A program made the translations under genes and the position numbers. A stretch of DNA of 64,000 nucleotides, taken from NCBI RefSeq assembly GCF_030547245.1, contig NZ_JAUOQT010000001.1:372001-436000 (forward strand), given 5' to 3'. The DNA comes from Oceanihabitans sp. 2_MG-2023. Lineage in GTDB: Bacteria > Bacteroidota > Bacteroidia > Flavobacteriales > Flavobacteriaceae. The notes under the pieces are model-generated. The model made no database searches, was not told the origin of the DNA, and was given only the letters and a program-made list of their open reading frames with translations. Below are positions 51,131-61,333 of the stretch, piece by piece. Each line of letters begins with the position of its first letter. Within the stretch, counting starts at the first letter, position 1.

Positions 51131-53722
51131 TTAGAAATTATATTTAAGAGAACCGTTAAATGTCATTCCATTTGTGTTGTAATATCCAAAGTTGTCAGAT
51201 TGTTGAATTCTTACTTCATCAAACACGTTAAATACGTTTCCAACAAAAGTTAATTTATTATCACCGATATTAAAGTCATAACTTAACCCTAAATCTGTTA
51301 ATGAATAAGGCTTAATTCTACCAACATTTTCTGTTTGAACAGAATTACCATCATTTTCAAATAATCTATCGTAATAGTTAATGTTTCCATAAATAGTTAA
51401 TCCGTCGATTAGACTTGCTCTAGCACCAAAACCAGCTGTAAATTGAGGAGCATTAGTAATTTTAACACCATCTCTATCTGTTCCTGCAGATTCTGAAACT
51501 AAAGCTCCAGTTTCATCATTGTAAATAGACACATCTGATGTACCTTCATATTCCCAACTACCACCAGAAATATAACCAGTTAAACTTACACGATTAGTTA
51601 CATTATATTGCATATCTAACTCAACACCTTTATGAATTTGACGAACACCTCTATCAAAAATATTTAATTCAATATCATCAGAGTCATCACTAGGAGTTCC
51701 ATTTTCATCAATATCCGTTCCTAAAATCACACGATTATCCCAATCTGTATGATAGAAGTTAAAGTTAGCTCTAAATTTATTAACTTGAAATTTATATCCT
51801 AATTCAAAACTTGTAATATCTTCATTGTCTACTTCTGGATTTTCAAATATATCATTAGAACTTCTAATATCTTTAAATATATTATCTAAGAAAGGCTGTC
51901 TAGAATATTTACCTGCATTGAAGTATATTTTACTCGTTTCGTCCATTGCATAAGCAACACCACCTTTTAAGTTATAACCTACTTTATTTATTTTATCTGA
52001 TTTCCCTAAACCTTCATTTTCAAAACGACCTTCTCTTTGGTAAGATTGGTTAGATATTGCTCCTTGAAAAAAGATTGAAAAAGCATCTTTAGCATATTCA
52101 GCTTGACCAAAAACACCTTGATAATTAATATTTTCAGAATAGTCATAATCAATACGTTGCCCTTCATCTGCAAAGTTAAATAATGCAGCCCAAGGATTTG
52201 GTGCAAAGTTATCTGTAACTACTTCACCATCTGGTCTGTCATTAGCCCAACCTGTAAGACCATAAAAATCGGATACCTGTCTAAAGTGATCCCCTCTATA
52301 AAAACGAACATCTGCACCAACATTAAGGTTTATGTTTTCGTTTAAATCAAATCCAAGGTTAGATACTAAACCATACCATGAGTGGTTATTTACAGAAGAT
52401 CTTCTTATGTACCCAGCTCCTAAAGGAGCTCCATAATCACCTCCAACACCAATAAGTTCGTTTTGAGCTTCAATAGCAAAGTAATCTATTTGTCCGTCAT
52501 CAGTTCTAATTCTTCCGTTTCCTCTATCACCAGTTCCTCCACCACGTCCCCATGATGCATAAGCTACTGTTGATAAATCTGTTTTTTCTGAAATATTCCA
52601 ATCCCAGTTAAAGTTAAATACTGGCTTGTGGTAATAGTTTGTTCTTTCTGATTCTATTTCTGAATTATAATATCCAGTTCCTCCACCTGAAGTATATCCC
52701 CAATGTTGGTTAAATTTCGGGTCATCTCTAAGAGTTTCTTTACTTTGAGACCAACGTTGTCCATGTTGTTGTGGTGCTCCAGTTAACAATAAATTGAATG
52801 CATGCTTATCGTTTGGCTTATATCCTGCAGAGAAAAAATACGTTTGACCAGAACCAAAAGTACCTTCTGCCCATTTTCTATGTGCTTGCCAATGGTCTAA
52901 TAATACTGAAAAAGACCATCCTTTTTCGTTTAAGCCAGTATCATAAGATGCTGTAGCTTTCATATAACTATCGTTACCACTTAAAAATCTAACAAATCCT
53001 CCTTTTGTTCTATCAGTAGATTTCATTACTAAGTTCATAGTACCACCAACAGATGAGATAGCTAATTTAGAAGAACCTAAACCACGTTGTAATTGCACTC
53101 CATTTGCAACGTCTGCAATACCAGCCCAGTTAGACCAATAAACTCGACCATCTTCCATTCCATTAACAGGTTGCCCGTTTAATAAAACTGCAATGTTAGT
53201 TTGGTCAAATCCACGCAAAAACATTTGAGAATCACCAAAACCTGTTTGACCAGATACATAAACAGAAGGTGTGTTTTTAATAATTTCTGAAACCTCTACG
53301 TTACCAATAGCACGTTGTTGAATTTCTACTTTTTTAACCGTAGATACTGCAATTGGCGTAGCTCTGTCTTCTGCTAAATCAATAACTCCAGATCCAATAA
53401 TAACTACTTCTTCTAAAGAATTATCACTAGCTAAAGTAATGTTTCCTAAGTCTGTGTTACCATTAAAGGCTAGCGTTATAGGAGTATAACCCACATAAGA
53501 AACAACAACTTCTCCTGAGTTTGCTTGTGTTGTAATTGTGAAATTACCATCAAAGTCTGAAGACACACCGTTTGCTGTACCTTTTTCTATAACGTTCGCT
53601 GCCGGAAGTGGCGCGTTCATTTCGGCATCAATAATAGTACCTGTAACTGTACTTTGTGCCATAGTTCCTGTAGTAAACACAAGTGCTACTACTAAAAATA
53701 AAAATCTTGTAATTTTTTTCAT
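51131..53722 (-). CDS. TonB-dependent receptor with carboxypeptidase-like domain
   Basis: 863 aa. Signal peptide MKKITRFLFLVVALVFTTGTMAQ; CarboxypepD-like domain (STVTGTIIDAEMNAPLPAANV...GVSSDFDGNFTITT); TonB-contact segment EEVVIIGSGVIDLAEDRATPIAVSTV; plug (RGFDQTNIAVLLNGQPVNGMEDGRVYWSNW); barrel ending FNGSLKYNF with terminal Phe. Ligand unknown. No SusD-like partner is adjacent. Upstream box TAATTTTG on the minus strand at 53752-53759. Confidence 0.92.
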   Translation of the reverse strand: MKKITRFLFLVVALVFTTGTMAQSTVTGTIIDAEMNAPLPAANVIEKGTANGVSSDFDGNFTITTQANSGEVVVSYVGYTPITLAFNGNTDLGNITLASDNSLEEVVIIGSGVIDLAEDRATPIAVSTVKKVEIQQRAIGNVEVSEIIKNTPSVYVSGQTGFGDSQMFLRGFDQTNIAVLLNGQPVNGMEDGRVYWSNWAGIADVANGVQLQRGLGSSKLAISSVGGTMNLVMKSTDRTKGGFVRFLSGNDSYMKATASYDTGLNEKGWSFSVLLDHWQAHRKWAEGTFGSGQTYFFSAGYKPNDKHAFNLLLTGAPQQHGQRWSQSKETLRDDPKFNQHWGYTSGGGTGYYNSEIESERTNYYHKPVFNFNWDWNISEKTDLSTVAYASWGRGGGTGDRGNGRIRTDDGQIDYFAIEAQNELIGVGGDYGAPLGAGYIRRSSVNNHSWYGLVSNLGFDLNENINLNVGADVRFYRGDHFRQVSDFYGLTGWANDRPDGEVVTDNFAPNPWAALFNFADEGQRIDYDYSENINYQGVFGQAEYAKDAFSIFFQGAISNQSYQREGRFENEGLGKSDKINKVGYNLKGGVAYAMDETSKIYFNAGKYSRQPFLDNIFKDIRSSNDIFENPEVDNEDITSFELGYKFQVNKFRANFNFYHTDWDNRVILGTDIDENGTPSDDSDDIELNIFDRGVRQIHKGVELDMQYNVTNRVSLTGYISGGSWEYEGTSDVSIYNDETGALVSESAGTDRDGVKITNAPQFTAGFGARASLIDGLTIYGNINYYDRLFENDGNSVQTENVGRIKPYSLTDLGLSYDFNIGDNKLTFVGNVFNVFDEVRIQQSDNFGYYNTNGMTFNGSLKYNF

Positions 53723-53751
53723 TTTATTAAAATTGGTTTAAATTTTTTTGC

Positions 53752-53759
53752 AAAATTAC
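53752..53759 (-). promoter_or_regulatory. Promoter box of the 863-aa TonB receptor
   Basis: TAATTTTG on the minus strand, 29 nt upstream of the start; matches TAnnTTTG. Confidence 0.45.
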
Positions 53760-53878
53760 ATCTAATTAATGGTTAAACATTAACTTAACGTTAACAATTC
53801 ATTCTGTCTCGAATTTAATAAAAATTAACAGAGTATGTTTTACTCTGTTTTAAAAACTATAAACAGACTTTTCAACAA

Positions 53879-55501
53879 TTAATCTGTTAATTTTTTAAAA
53901 TGCTTCAATAAATTTAAGGTAGATGCATCATGATTAGCAAAAGTGTTATTTTCAAATTCTTTTAAAATTTTTCCCGCCAATTGTTTACCAAGCTCTACTC
54001 CAAATTGATCATAGCTAAAAATATTCCATACTATTCCTTGAACAAATATTTTATGTTCGTACATAGCGATAAGTTTTCCTAAGCTTTCTGGAGTAAGGCT
54101 ATCTATAAAAATAGTATTGGTTGGTTTATTACCTTGAAATACTTTAAAAGGTATTAATGTTTCTTCTGTTCCTTCTGCAATAACTTCATCCTTATCTTTT
54201 CCGTTTAAAAGCGCTTCCGTTTGTGCGAAAAAATTAGACATTAATTTGTCTTGATGGTCTTTATTACCATGTAAAGATTTAGCAAACCCAATAAAATCTG
54301 CTGGTATAAGTTTTGTTCCTTGGTGTATTAGCTGAAAAAAGGCGTGTTGCGAATTCGTTCCTGGTTCTCCCCAAATGATTGTTCCTGTTTGGTACTTTAC
54401 CAATTCTCCATTTCTATCTACACTTTTACCATTACTTTCCATAATACCTTGCTGTAAATAAGTAGCAAATTGATTTAGGTATTGTGAATATGGAATTATC
54501 GCTTCGCTTTCTGCTTTAAAAAAATTATTATACCAAATGCTAATTAAAGCTAGTACAACTGGAATATTGGTTTTAAAATCTTGAGTCTTAAAATGATTAT
54601 CCATTTTATTTGCTCCTAGAAGTAGCTTTTCAAAATTTTGATTTCCTACTGCCAAGCTAATGGTTAATCCCACTGCGCTCCAAAGAGAAAAACGGCCACC
54701 AACCCAATTCCACATGGGGAAGATATTATTTTCATCTACACCAAAATCTTTAACTTTTTCAATATTAGTAGAAACCGCTACAAAATGTTTTGCGATATCT
54801 TCTTGTTTTGCACTTTTTAAAAACCAGTTTTTTAATGTTGTTGCATTAGATAAGGTTTCTTGTGTTGTAAATGTTTTAGAAACAATAACGAATAGTGTCG
54901 TTTCTGGATCTAGCTTTTTTATCACTTCATTTACATGGTCTCCATCTACATTGCTTACAAATTGTGTAGTTAAATGATTTTTATAGTACTGAAGAGAATC
55001 TACAACCATTGCTGGTCCTAGATCTGAGCCACCAATACCAATATTTACAACATGTGTAAAAGCTTTGTTTGTATATCCTTTTTGATTTCCTGAGATTATA
55101 GCTTCAGAAAATTGTTTTATTTTTTGTTTTACCGAAAATATTTCTGGCATTACATTAACACCTTCCACTTTTATATTGGCATCTTTAGAAGCTCTTAAAG
55201 CAGTATGTAATACTTCTCTTTTTTCAGTTTCATTAATTACTTCACCAGAAAAATACGCTTGCATTGCCTCCTTTAACTTCACCTCTTCTGCTAATTGTAA
55301 AAGCAGTGAAAAAGTTTCATCAGTGATTCGATTTTTGGAAAAGTCTACGTAAAAATCTTCCCAAGAAATGGTGAATTTTTCTGCTCTTTTGTCTTCTTGA
55401 GCAAATAATTTTTTCATTTCAACATCTTGTATTTTGTTGAAATGTGTTTCAAGGTTTTTCCAAGCTTTTGTTGTAGTTGGGTTAATTTTTGGTATTGCCA
55501 T
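53879..55501 (-). CDS. pgi: Glucose-6-phosphate isomerase
   Basis: 540 aa glycolytic/gluconeogenic enzyme (glucose-6-P to fructose-6-P). Signatures: [76 protein letters not shown] (catalytic Glu and His), QLAGKIL with Lys near the C-terminus. Full length for the large Pgi type. Ends 3 nt after the stop of the upstream M23 peptidase gene spacing, so co-transcribed. Confidence 0.97.
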   Translation of the reverse strand: MAIPKINPTTTKAWKNLETHFNKIQDVEMKKLFAQEDKRAEKFTISWEDFYVDFSKNRITDETFSLLLQLAEEVKLKEAMQAYFSGEVINETEKREVLHTALRASKDANIKVEGVNVMPEIFSVKQKIKQFSEAIISGNQKGYTNKAFTHVVNIGIGGSDLGPAMVVDSLQYYKNHLTTQFVSNVDGDHVNEVIKKLDPETTLFVIVSKTFTTQETLSNATTLKNWFLKSAKQEDIAKHFVAVSTNIEKVKDFGVDENNIFPMWNWVGGRFSLWSAVGLTISLAVGNQNFEKLLLGANKMDNHFKTQDFKTNIPVVLALISIWYNNFFKAESEAIIPYSQYLNQFATYLQQGIMESNGKSVDRNGELVKYQTGTIIWGEPGTNSQHAFFQLIHQGTKLIPADFIGFAKSLHGNKDHQDKLMSNFFAQTEALLNGKDKDEVIAEGTEETLIPFKVFQGNKPTNTIFIDSLTPESLGKLIAMYEHKIFVQGIVWNIFSYDQFGVELGKQLAGKILKEFENNTFANHDASTLNLLKHFKKLTD

Positions 55502-55504
55502 TTT

Positions 55505-56836
55505 TTAGTGGTTTACATGTGTAATTAGGTTCGCATCTAATAACTCTTCTTCGATTAGCTCTTCTTCTAGTTCTTGGCTTTGATATTGAATATTATCTAA
55601 TTGAAGCTTTAGTGGTTTAATAAAGTCTAAATATTTTATTTTTAAACTATCTGAAATAGGTTCTGCTTCTGGAAGTTTTTGTTTGAATGGATCTACTTCT
55701 TTTCCATTTTTCCAGAAACGATAGCATACATGAGGCCCTCCTGTATTTCCAGTCATGCCAATCCATCCAATAACATCTCCTTGTTTAACAAACTGTCCTT
55801 TTTTAACGTTTTGCGCTTTCATATGAAGGTATTGCGTTTCGTAAGTTGCGTTATGTCTTATTTTAACAAATTTACCGTTACCACCTCTTCTGGTAGATTC
55901 TATTACAGTACCGTTAGCAGTTGCAAGAATTGGTGTTCCTTTTGGCGCTGCAAAATCGGTACCTCTATGCGGACGTATTTTGTTACCATAATAAGCAATA
56001 CGTCTTTTTAAATTATAGCGAGATGAAATTCGGCTAAACTTAACAGGTGCTTTTAAGAAAGCCCGACGAAGATTTTTGGCTTCTTCATTAAAATAATCGG
56101 AAATCCCTTTGATGCTATCTGTTTCAAATTCGAAAGCATAAAAAGGTTCGTTATTATGTTCAAAAAAAGCAGCTTTTACATCTGCAACTCCAGCATAAAT
56201 ACTATCATCTATATATTTATCGGTGTAGATTACTTTAAAACGATCTCCTTTTTGCAAGCGTCTAAAATCTATAGTCCAAGGATAAATTTCGTCTGCTAAT
56301 TTATACGCTAAACGCACACTTACATTTTGATTATCTAATGCTTCTGAAATATTAGAAGTAATGATACCTGCCACTTCTTTTTCTACATATTTTATAGGTT
56401 TTCTACTGGTATATGCATGAATAGAATCTTGAAAATTAATTACTACATATTCTTCTTTATTTGGTTGGTATATGAAGCAATTTGGTTTTTCTAGTGAATC
56501 CCCTTTAGTACATAACAGGGTGTATGGCTTACCTACTTGTAGTTTTCTGATATCGAAAGTATCTTTTGATTTTTCGGCAATTTTAAAAATATTAGCAAAA
56601 CTGATACTGTTACGTTGTAATATTTCGCCAAAGCTATCCCCTTTTTGAATAGTATCTCTTTTTACTATATAATCATTGAGGTTAAAGCCAAACTCTAAAA
56701 CCTCTTCTGGTTCTACAATTGCTATTTCTTCGGAAATAATTTCTTTTGGTTCTTGTTTACAGCTATAAAACAAACATATAGTCGCTATTGCAATTACACA
56801 TCTGTTCCCCAATCTTTTAATTCTTGCTCGCTCCAT
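55505..56836 (-). CDS. M23 endopeptidase lipoprotein (LytM-type)
   Basis: 443 aa. Lipobox FYSC (Cys 26) places it in an envelope membrane. Residues 55-115 look LysM/OapA-like (RDTIQKGDSFGEILQRNSISF). The C-terminal M23 domain has RPHRGTDFAAPKGTPILATANGTV and KFVKIRHNATYETQYLHM, VIGWIGMTGNTGGPHVCYRFW: His-x3-Asp and His-x-Cys-Tyr/His zinc ligands of active LytM enzymes. It likely cuts peptidoglycan crosslinks or activates amidases. Its first 43 nt overlap the end of the TDO gene. Confidence 0.88.
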   Translation of the reverse strand: MERARIKRLGNRCVIAIATICLFYSCKQEPKEIISEEIAIVEPEEVLEFGFNLNDYIVKRDTIQKGDSFGEILQRNSISFANIFKIAEKSKDTFDIRKLQVGKPYTLLCTKGDSLEKPNCFIYQPNKEEYVVINFQDSIHAYTSRKPIKYVEKEVAGIITSNISEALDNQNVSVRLAYKLADEIYPWTIDFRRLQKGDRFKVIYTDKYIDDSIYAGVADVKAAFFEHNNEPFYAFEFETDSIKGISDYFNEEAKNLRRAFLKAPVKFSRISSRYNLKRRIAYYGNKIRPHRGTDFAAPKGTPILATANGTVIESTRRGGNGKFVKIRHNATYETQYLHMKAQNVKKGQFVKQGDVIGWIGMTGNTGGPHVCYRFWKNGKEVDPFKQKLPEAEPISDSLKIKYLDFIKPLKLQLDNIQYQSQELEEELIEEELLDANLITHVNH

Positions 56837-57711
56837 AGTTCTGGAAAAAATATTCTTTTTTGGTATTTAGGATGCATGTATTTTACCCATTCACTTCCTC
56901 CTGTAGCTTCAGCAGTTTTACCTCCAATATTTAAGTAATGGTTTGCTGTATTATAATGGGCCATAACCCATTTAATATTAACAGTATGGTCATAATGACG
57001 CATCGCATTTATTAATTCTTTATTTTCTCTAACACCTTGTGGTAATGCTTTAAATTTAGTATAAAGATTATGCGTGTTATAAAATTTTGTAAATCTAATA
57101 AATTCGTCTTTATATCTATCCTCAAAAACTGTTAATAAATAGCTTTTCTCACCTGTTTTGTAGTCTTTTCCTGCAGCTTGCCAATATAAATGATCGAAAG
57201 CATGCTCATAAGGTGTGTTTCTATCGATAGTATCTCTAAATCTATTATCAATTAAATTGATGAGTTCTGTGGAAGCAAACTCTATTTTTCTGTATTGTGC
57301 ACTTTGAAAACCACTCGCTGGCGTTAAGGTATTTCTAAACTTGTTGTATTGTTCTACATCCATGCCATCTTTCATAATGGTGAATGAAGAGGTAAGCATA
57401 TCGAAATAGCGACTAATACGCATTATTTTTTCAGTAAAAAAAGGAGCTTCAATTTCTTCTTTTTTAGCTACTTGATCGATTTCCCAAAGTATCATTTTAA
57501 ACAACAATTCGTTAATTTGATGATACATGATAAAGACCATTTCGTCTGGTAAAACAGTGCGTTGTGTTTGAAGATCTAACAATGCGTCTGTTTGTATATA
57601 ATCCCAATAATTTATTGGTTTACTATATAATAAGCCTTGTAAATGTACATCTAAATCTTGGCCTATATTATCGAATTTTTCTTTGAGTTGATTGGTTATA
57701 TCTTTATCCAT
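56794..57711 (-). CDS. Tryptophan 2,3-dioxygenase
   Basis: 305 aa haem enzyme that opens the indole ring of Trp to N-formylkynurenine. Signature YHQINELLFKMILWEID with distal His H64, the R-x-F-like substrate region NTLTPASGFQSAQYRKIEF, and the haem-His area WVMAHYNTANHYLNIGGKTAEATGGSEW (axial His near 252). These fit the divergent TDO group of Bacteroidota. It lies directly between the DUF3108 gene (start/stop overlap TAATG) and the M23 gene. In this cluster it complements HPPD and HGD for aromatic amino acid breakdown. Confidence 0.9.
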   Translation of the reverse strand: MDKDITNQLKEKFDNIGQDLDVHLQGLLYSKPINYWDYIQTDALLDLQTQRTVLPDEMVFIMYHQINELLFKMILWEIDQVAKKEEIEAPFFTEKIMRISRYFDMLTSSFTIMKDGMDVEQYNKFRNTLTPASGFQSAQYRKIEFASTELINLIDNRFRDTIDRNTPYEHAFDHLYWQAAGKDYKTGEKSYLLTVFEDRYKDEFIRFTKFYNTHNLYTKFKALPQGVRENKELINAMRHYDHTVNIKWVMAHYNTANHYLNIGGKTAEATGGSEWVKYMHPKYQKRIFFPELWSEQELKDWGTDV

Positions 57712-58493
57712 TAATTATCTGCAATAATTTTAAAAGGGTGTTTTAAGCCTTTAAAAGCATCTAAATCTGCTCTAAGAGAACCTACAGCTAAATCTGCCTT
57801 TATACGTAAAGGTAATTTATTTTTGTCTTTTGAAACCCAAAGCGTCAAACTTTCTTCTTCTTTAAAGACGCGTCCTGCTAAAACATATGGTCTAAATTTT
57901 AGTGTTCTTACATCTCCAAATTCTGTTTCTATAATTTCTTCACCTAAGTACTTAATTTTAAAACCATAATTTTCTTCATCAAAAAACATGTCTGTTTTAA
58001 TTTCATCACCTATTTTAAGAGTAGAAATATTTATTTTGTTTCTTAAGTAATAATACATAGAAACCATGTCTTGTACATTTGGTTTGGTATCTACAACAAG
58101 TTTTTTCTTTTTCTTTTTATTGTTGATATGTGCTTTTCTATTTTCTTGATCAAAGTCTATTTCTATATCTTTGGTATGACCACCTTCATCAATGTTTCTA
58201 ATGAATCTATATGGCAATAGCGTAGTTTTATCAAAATAGCTTTCGTATCTATCTTTTACTTTAAAGAACCACTTAATTGCACCTGTTGTCCAGCCTTTAC
58301 CTACAACATGATATACTGGTTTTCCATCTATTTCATCATCTTTTACAGTTAAGGTTGCATTTCCTGCTTTTAAGAAGCCACTGTAGCTCATTTCGAAACG
58401 AAACCATTCTCCAGCTTGAAAAGCTTCTGCCTCTTGTGCTTGTGTAGAACTCATCGTAGCTAATGCTAGTAATAATATTAATAATTTGCTCAT
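57711..58493 (-). CDS. DUF3108 secreted protein
   Basis: 260 aa with a signal peptide (MSKLLILLLALATMSSTQAQ). DUF3108-like beta-sandwich: FRFEMSYSGFLKAGNATLTVKDDEIDGKPVYHVVGKGWTTG...YESYFDKTTLLPYRFIRNIDEGGHTKD, LRIKADLAVGSLRADLDAF. Likely periplasmic; function unknown. It overlaps the TDO start by 1 nt. Confidence 0.85.
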   Translation of the reverse strand: MSKLLILLLALATMSSTQAQEAEAFQAGEWFRFEMSYSGFLKAGNATLTVKDDEIDGKPVYHVVGKGWTTGAIKWFFKVKDRYESYFDKTTLLPYRFIRNIDEGGHTKDIEIDFDQENRKAHINNKKKKKKLVVDTKPNVQDMVSMYYYLRNKINISTLKIGDEIKTDMFFDEENYGFKIKYLGEEIIETEFGDVRTLKFRPYVLAGRVFKEEESLTLWVSKDKNKLPLRIKADLAVGSLRADLDAFKGLKHPFKIIADN

Positions 58494-58581
58494 ATTGCTA
58501 TAGGTTGTAAATGTAACTCACTATCTTACATTATATTGTTATTATGTAATAATTACAATTACTATTCCAAAAGTAAAAAAC

Positions 58582-58616
58582 AAAAAAACTCTAACCTTAT
58601 AATTGTTAGAGTTTTT
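58582..58616 (-). terminator. Terminator after HPPD gene
   Basis: ACTCTAAC / GTTAGAGT with an 8-nt loop, A and T tracts, 25 nt after the HPPD stop in the minus direction. Confidence 0.9.
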
Positions 58617-58640
58617 AAGTAGTAAGGTGTTAAATATTTG

Positions 58641-59801
58641 TTATAAGGTTCCTCTTTTAGCTTGTTCTCTTTCAATAGATTCAAAAAGTGCTTTAAAATT
58701 ACCTGCTCCAAATCCTTTTGCTCCCATTCTTTGAATGATTTCAAAAAACAAAGTTGGCCTATCTTCTACTGGTTTGGTAAAAATTTGCAGAAGATACCCT
58801 TCTTCATCTGCATCAATCATGATACCTAAGCCTTTTAATTTTTCAATATCTTCTCGTAATTCATGGCTAAACTCTTCTAATCTTCCAGGAACAGCTCTAT
58901 AATATTCTTCTGGAGGTGTAGAAAGAAACTCTACTCCATTGGCTCTTAATTGCGAAACAGTTTTAATAATATCATCTGTTGCTACAGCAATATGCTGGAC
59001 ACCAGCTCCTTCGTAAAAATCTAAATATTCTTCAATTTGTGAGCGTTTCTTTCCTTCTGCTGGTTCGTTAATTGGGAATTTTATTCTTCCGTTTCCATTA
59101 GACATTACTTTACTCATTAGTGCGGAATACTCTGTGTGAATTTGTTTATCATCAAACGATAAGAAATTTTCGAATCCCATTACATCTTCATACCATTTCA
59201 CCCAAACATCCATTTGGTTCCAACCTACATTTCCAACCATATGATCGATGTATTTTAATCCTGCGGTTGGTGGGTTATAATCGGATTCCCATTTCTGAAA
59301 TCCTGGTAAAAATGCGCCATTGTAATTTTTACGTTCTACAAACATGTGCACCGTTTCCCCGTAGGTATAGATTCCTGCTCGAACCACTTCTCCATGTTCG
59401 TCTGTTTCTACTGTTGGCTCCATGTATGATTTTGCGCCTCTTGCAGTGGTTTCTTTATAAGCCTGTCTTGCATCTTCTACCCAAAGCGCCACTACTTTTA
59501 CACCATCTCCATGTTTTACAATATGGTTGTTTATTGGTGATTTGCTATTTAAGGGCGTGGTTAGCATCAACTTAATCTTGTCTTGTGTTAACACATAACT
59601 TACGGAGTCTTTAGATCCTGTTTCTAAACCCTTGTATGCATGTGATTGAAACCCAAATGCTGTTTTATAAAAGTGGGCTGCTTGTTTTGCGTTACCAACA
59701 TAAAACTCTACATAATCTGTTCCTAAAAGTGGAAGAAAGTCTTGCGCTCCTTCGAATATTTTTTCTAAACCGTAGTTTACTGATTTAATTTCTTTTGCCA
59801 T
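58641..59801 (-). CDS. hpd: 4-hydroxyphenylpyruvate dioxygenase
   Basis: 386 aa Fe(II) enzyme converting 4-hydroxyphenylpyruvate to homogentisate, in Tyr/Phe catabolism. Two glyoxalase-like halves; iron ligands H187 (YIDHMVG), H270 (VQHIAVA) and E354 (LFFEIIQR) all present, and GYLLQIFTKPVEDRPT before them. Length normal. Followed downstream by a terminator; the upstream gene encodes the next enzyme. Confidence 0.96.
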   Translation of the reverse strand: MAKEIKSVNYGLEKIFEGAQDFLPLLGTDYVEFYVGNAKQAAHFYKTAFGFQSHAYKGLETGSKDSVSYVLTQDKIKLMLTTPLNSKSPINNHIVKHGDGVKVVALWVEDARQAYKETTARGAKSYMEPTVETDEHGEVVRAGIYTYGETVHMFVERKNYNGAFLPGFQKWESDYNPPTAGLKYIDHMVGNVGWNQMDVWVKWYEDVMGFENFLSFDDKQIHTEYSALMSKVMSNGNGRIKFPINEPAEGKKRSQIEEYLDFYEGAGVQHIAVATDDIIKTVSQLRANGVEFLSTPPEEYYRAVPGRLEEFSHELREDIEKLKGLGIMIDADEEGYLLQIFTKPVEDRPTLFFEIIQRMGAKGFGAGNFKALFESIEREQAKRGTL

Positions 59802-59850
59802 CTTTAGATGATTTTAATGTTTGTTAAAGCTATTTGTTTGCAAAAATACC

Positions 59851-59915
59851 TAGCCCTGATTGAGGCTTTGTTGGAGCTCCTTGAAAAGAGCGACTGCCGA
59901 AAGCAGGAAATAGCT
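59851..59915 (-). repeat. 65-bp dispersed repeat, copy 2 (after hmgA)
   Basis: Read on the minus strand this begins AGCTATTTCCTGCTTTCGGC and ends CAATCAGGGCTA. It starts 16 nt after the hmgA stop, sense orientation, like copy 1 after sufD; identical at 57 of 65 positions. Confidence 0.85.
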
Positions 59916-59931
59916 TCTAATAATTAATAAT

Positions 59932-61092
59932 TTAATGTTCTAACCAAGATTTAAGGTACTCTTCGTCTGCAATTTTCATTGCTTCCTCGGTAACCATTAA
60001 TGGTTTAAAGGTATCTACCATAACAGCTAACTCATCGGTTTTTGTTTGCCCAATACTACGTTCTGTAGCTCCTGGGTGTGGACCATGTGGTATTCCTGCT
60101 GGGTGTAAACTTATGTGTCCTGCCGCTATGTCGTTTCTACTCATAAAATCGCCATCTACATAATAGAGCACCTCATCACTATCAATATTACTATGGTTGT
60201 AAGGTGCTGGTATGGAGTCTGGGTGGTAATCGTATAATCTTGGTACAAAACTACAAACTACAAATGCATCGGTTTCGAAAGTTTGGTGCACTGGAGGTGG
60301 TTGATGAATGCGCCCTGTTATTGGTTCGAAATCGTGAATAGAAAATGCATAAGGATAATTGTAACCATCGTATCCTACCACATCGAAAGGGTGTGATGCG
60401 TAGACCATTTCGAAAATATCGTCTTGTTTTTTTACTTTAATGGTAAAGTCGCCTTTTTCGTTATTAGTTTCTAACTCATATGGCTGACGAATATCGCGTT
60501 CGCAAAAAGGGGAATGTTCTAGTAATTGCCCAAACCAGTTTCTGTATCTTTTTGGCGTATATATGGGTCTTTTAGATTCTACAATAAAGAGTCTATTATC
60601 TTCGGTATCGAAGTCTATTTTGTAAATAACGCCTCTAGGTACTAAAAGATAGTCACCATATTTAAAGTCTAGGTTGCCAAGATGTGTACGAAGTTTTCCT
60701 GTTCCTTTATGGATAAAAATTAATTCGTCTGCATCTGTATTTTTATAAAAATAATCTTGTGTTGCTTGTTTTGGAGCTGCAAGAATTATAGTACAATCAC
60801 TATTAGTAAGTACTGCTTTTCTGCTTTCTAAATAATCGTTTTCTGGTTTGACTTGAAAACCTCTAAAACGATACGATTGTATATGGTTTGCTTTAGCAAT
60901 TTTTGGTGCTACACTATATTGTTTTTTTATTTCTTTTACTTGTGTTGGTCTTTGCTCGTGATAAGAATTTGTAGACATTCCATCGAAGCCTATGGTACCA
61001 AATAATTGTTCGGCATACAGAGAACCATCCGGTTTTCTAAATTGTGTGTGTCTTTTGGGTGGAATTTTCCCGAGTTTATGATAAAATGGCAT
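59932..61092 (-). CDS. hmgA: Homogentisate 1,2-dioxygenase
   Basis: 386 aa. Ring-opening of homogentisate to maleylacetoacetate. Cupin-type iron site: HPAGIPHGPHPGATE (His and Glu), with SDEVLYYVDG supplying the other carboxylate, and the N-terminal HTQFRKPDGSLYAEQLFGTIGFDGMSTN segment typical of HGD. Same strand, upstream of hpd. Fumarylacetoacetase and maleylacetoacetate isomerase genes are not in the window. Confidence 0.94.
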   Translation of the reverse strand: MPFYHKLGKIPPKRHTQFRKPDGSLYAEQLFGTIGFDGMSTNSYHEQRPTQVKEIKKQYSVAPKIAKANHIQSYRFRGFQVKPENDYLESRKAVLTNSDCTIILAAPKQATQDYFYKNTDADELIFIHKGTGKLRTHLGNLDFKYGDYLLVPRGVIYKIDFDTEDNRLFIVESKRPIYTPKRYRNWFGQLLEHSPFCERDIRQPYELETNNEKGDFTIKVKKQDDIFEMVYASHPFDVVGYDGYNYPYAFSIHDFEPITGRIHQPPPVHQTFETDAFVVCSFVPRLYDYHPDSIPAPYNHSNIDSDEVLYYVDGDFMSRNDIAAGHISLHPAGIPHGPHPGATERSIGQTKTDELAVMVDTFKPLMVTEEAMKIADEEYLKSWLEH

Positions 61093-61333
61093 TCTTTTAA
61101 ATTTAAAGTTAATAGGTACTTTTTTAAATGGTATAATGCATTATCATTCAGGGTTTCTTTTAATAAGAAACTTTAAAAAGATTAATATGTCTTGCCAAAA
61201 TGGTTTCATCTGGATACTTTAAATTATTAAACTAATCCGATGTTAATAGTTAATAAACAAGTTATTAGCTACAACTTAATTCGTACACCTTATTTGATGT
61301 CTTACAAATATCGTGAAAATTTTTGAGACTATT

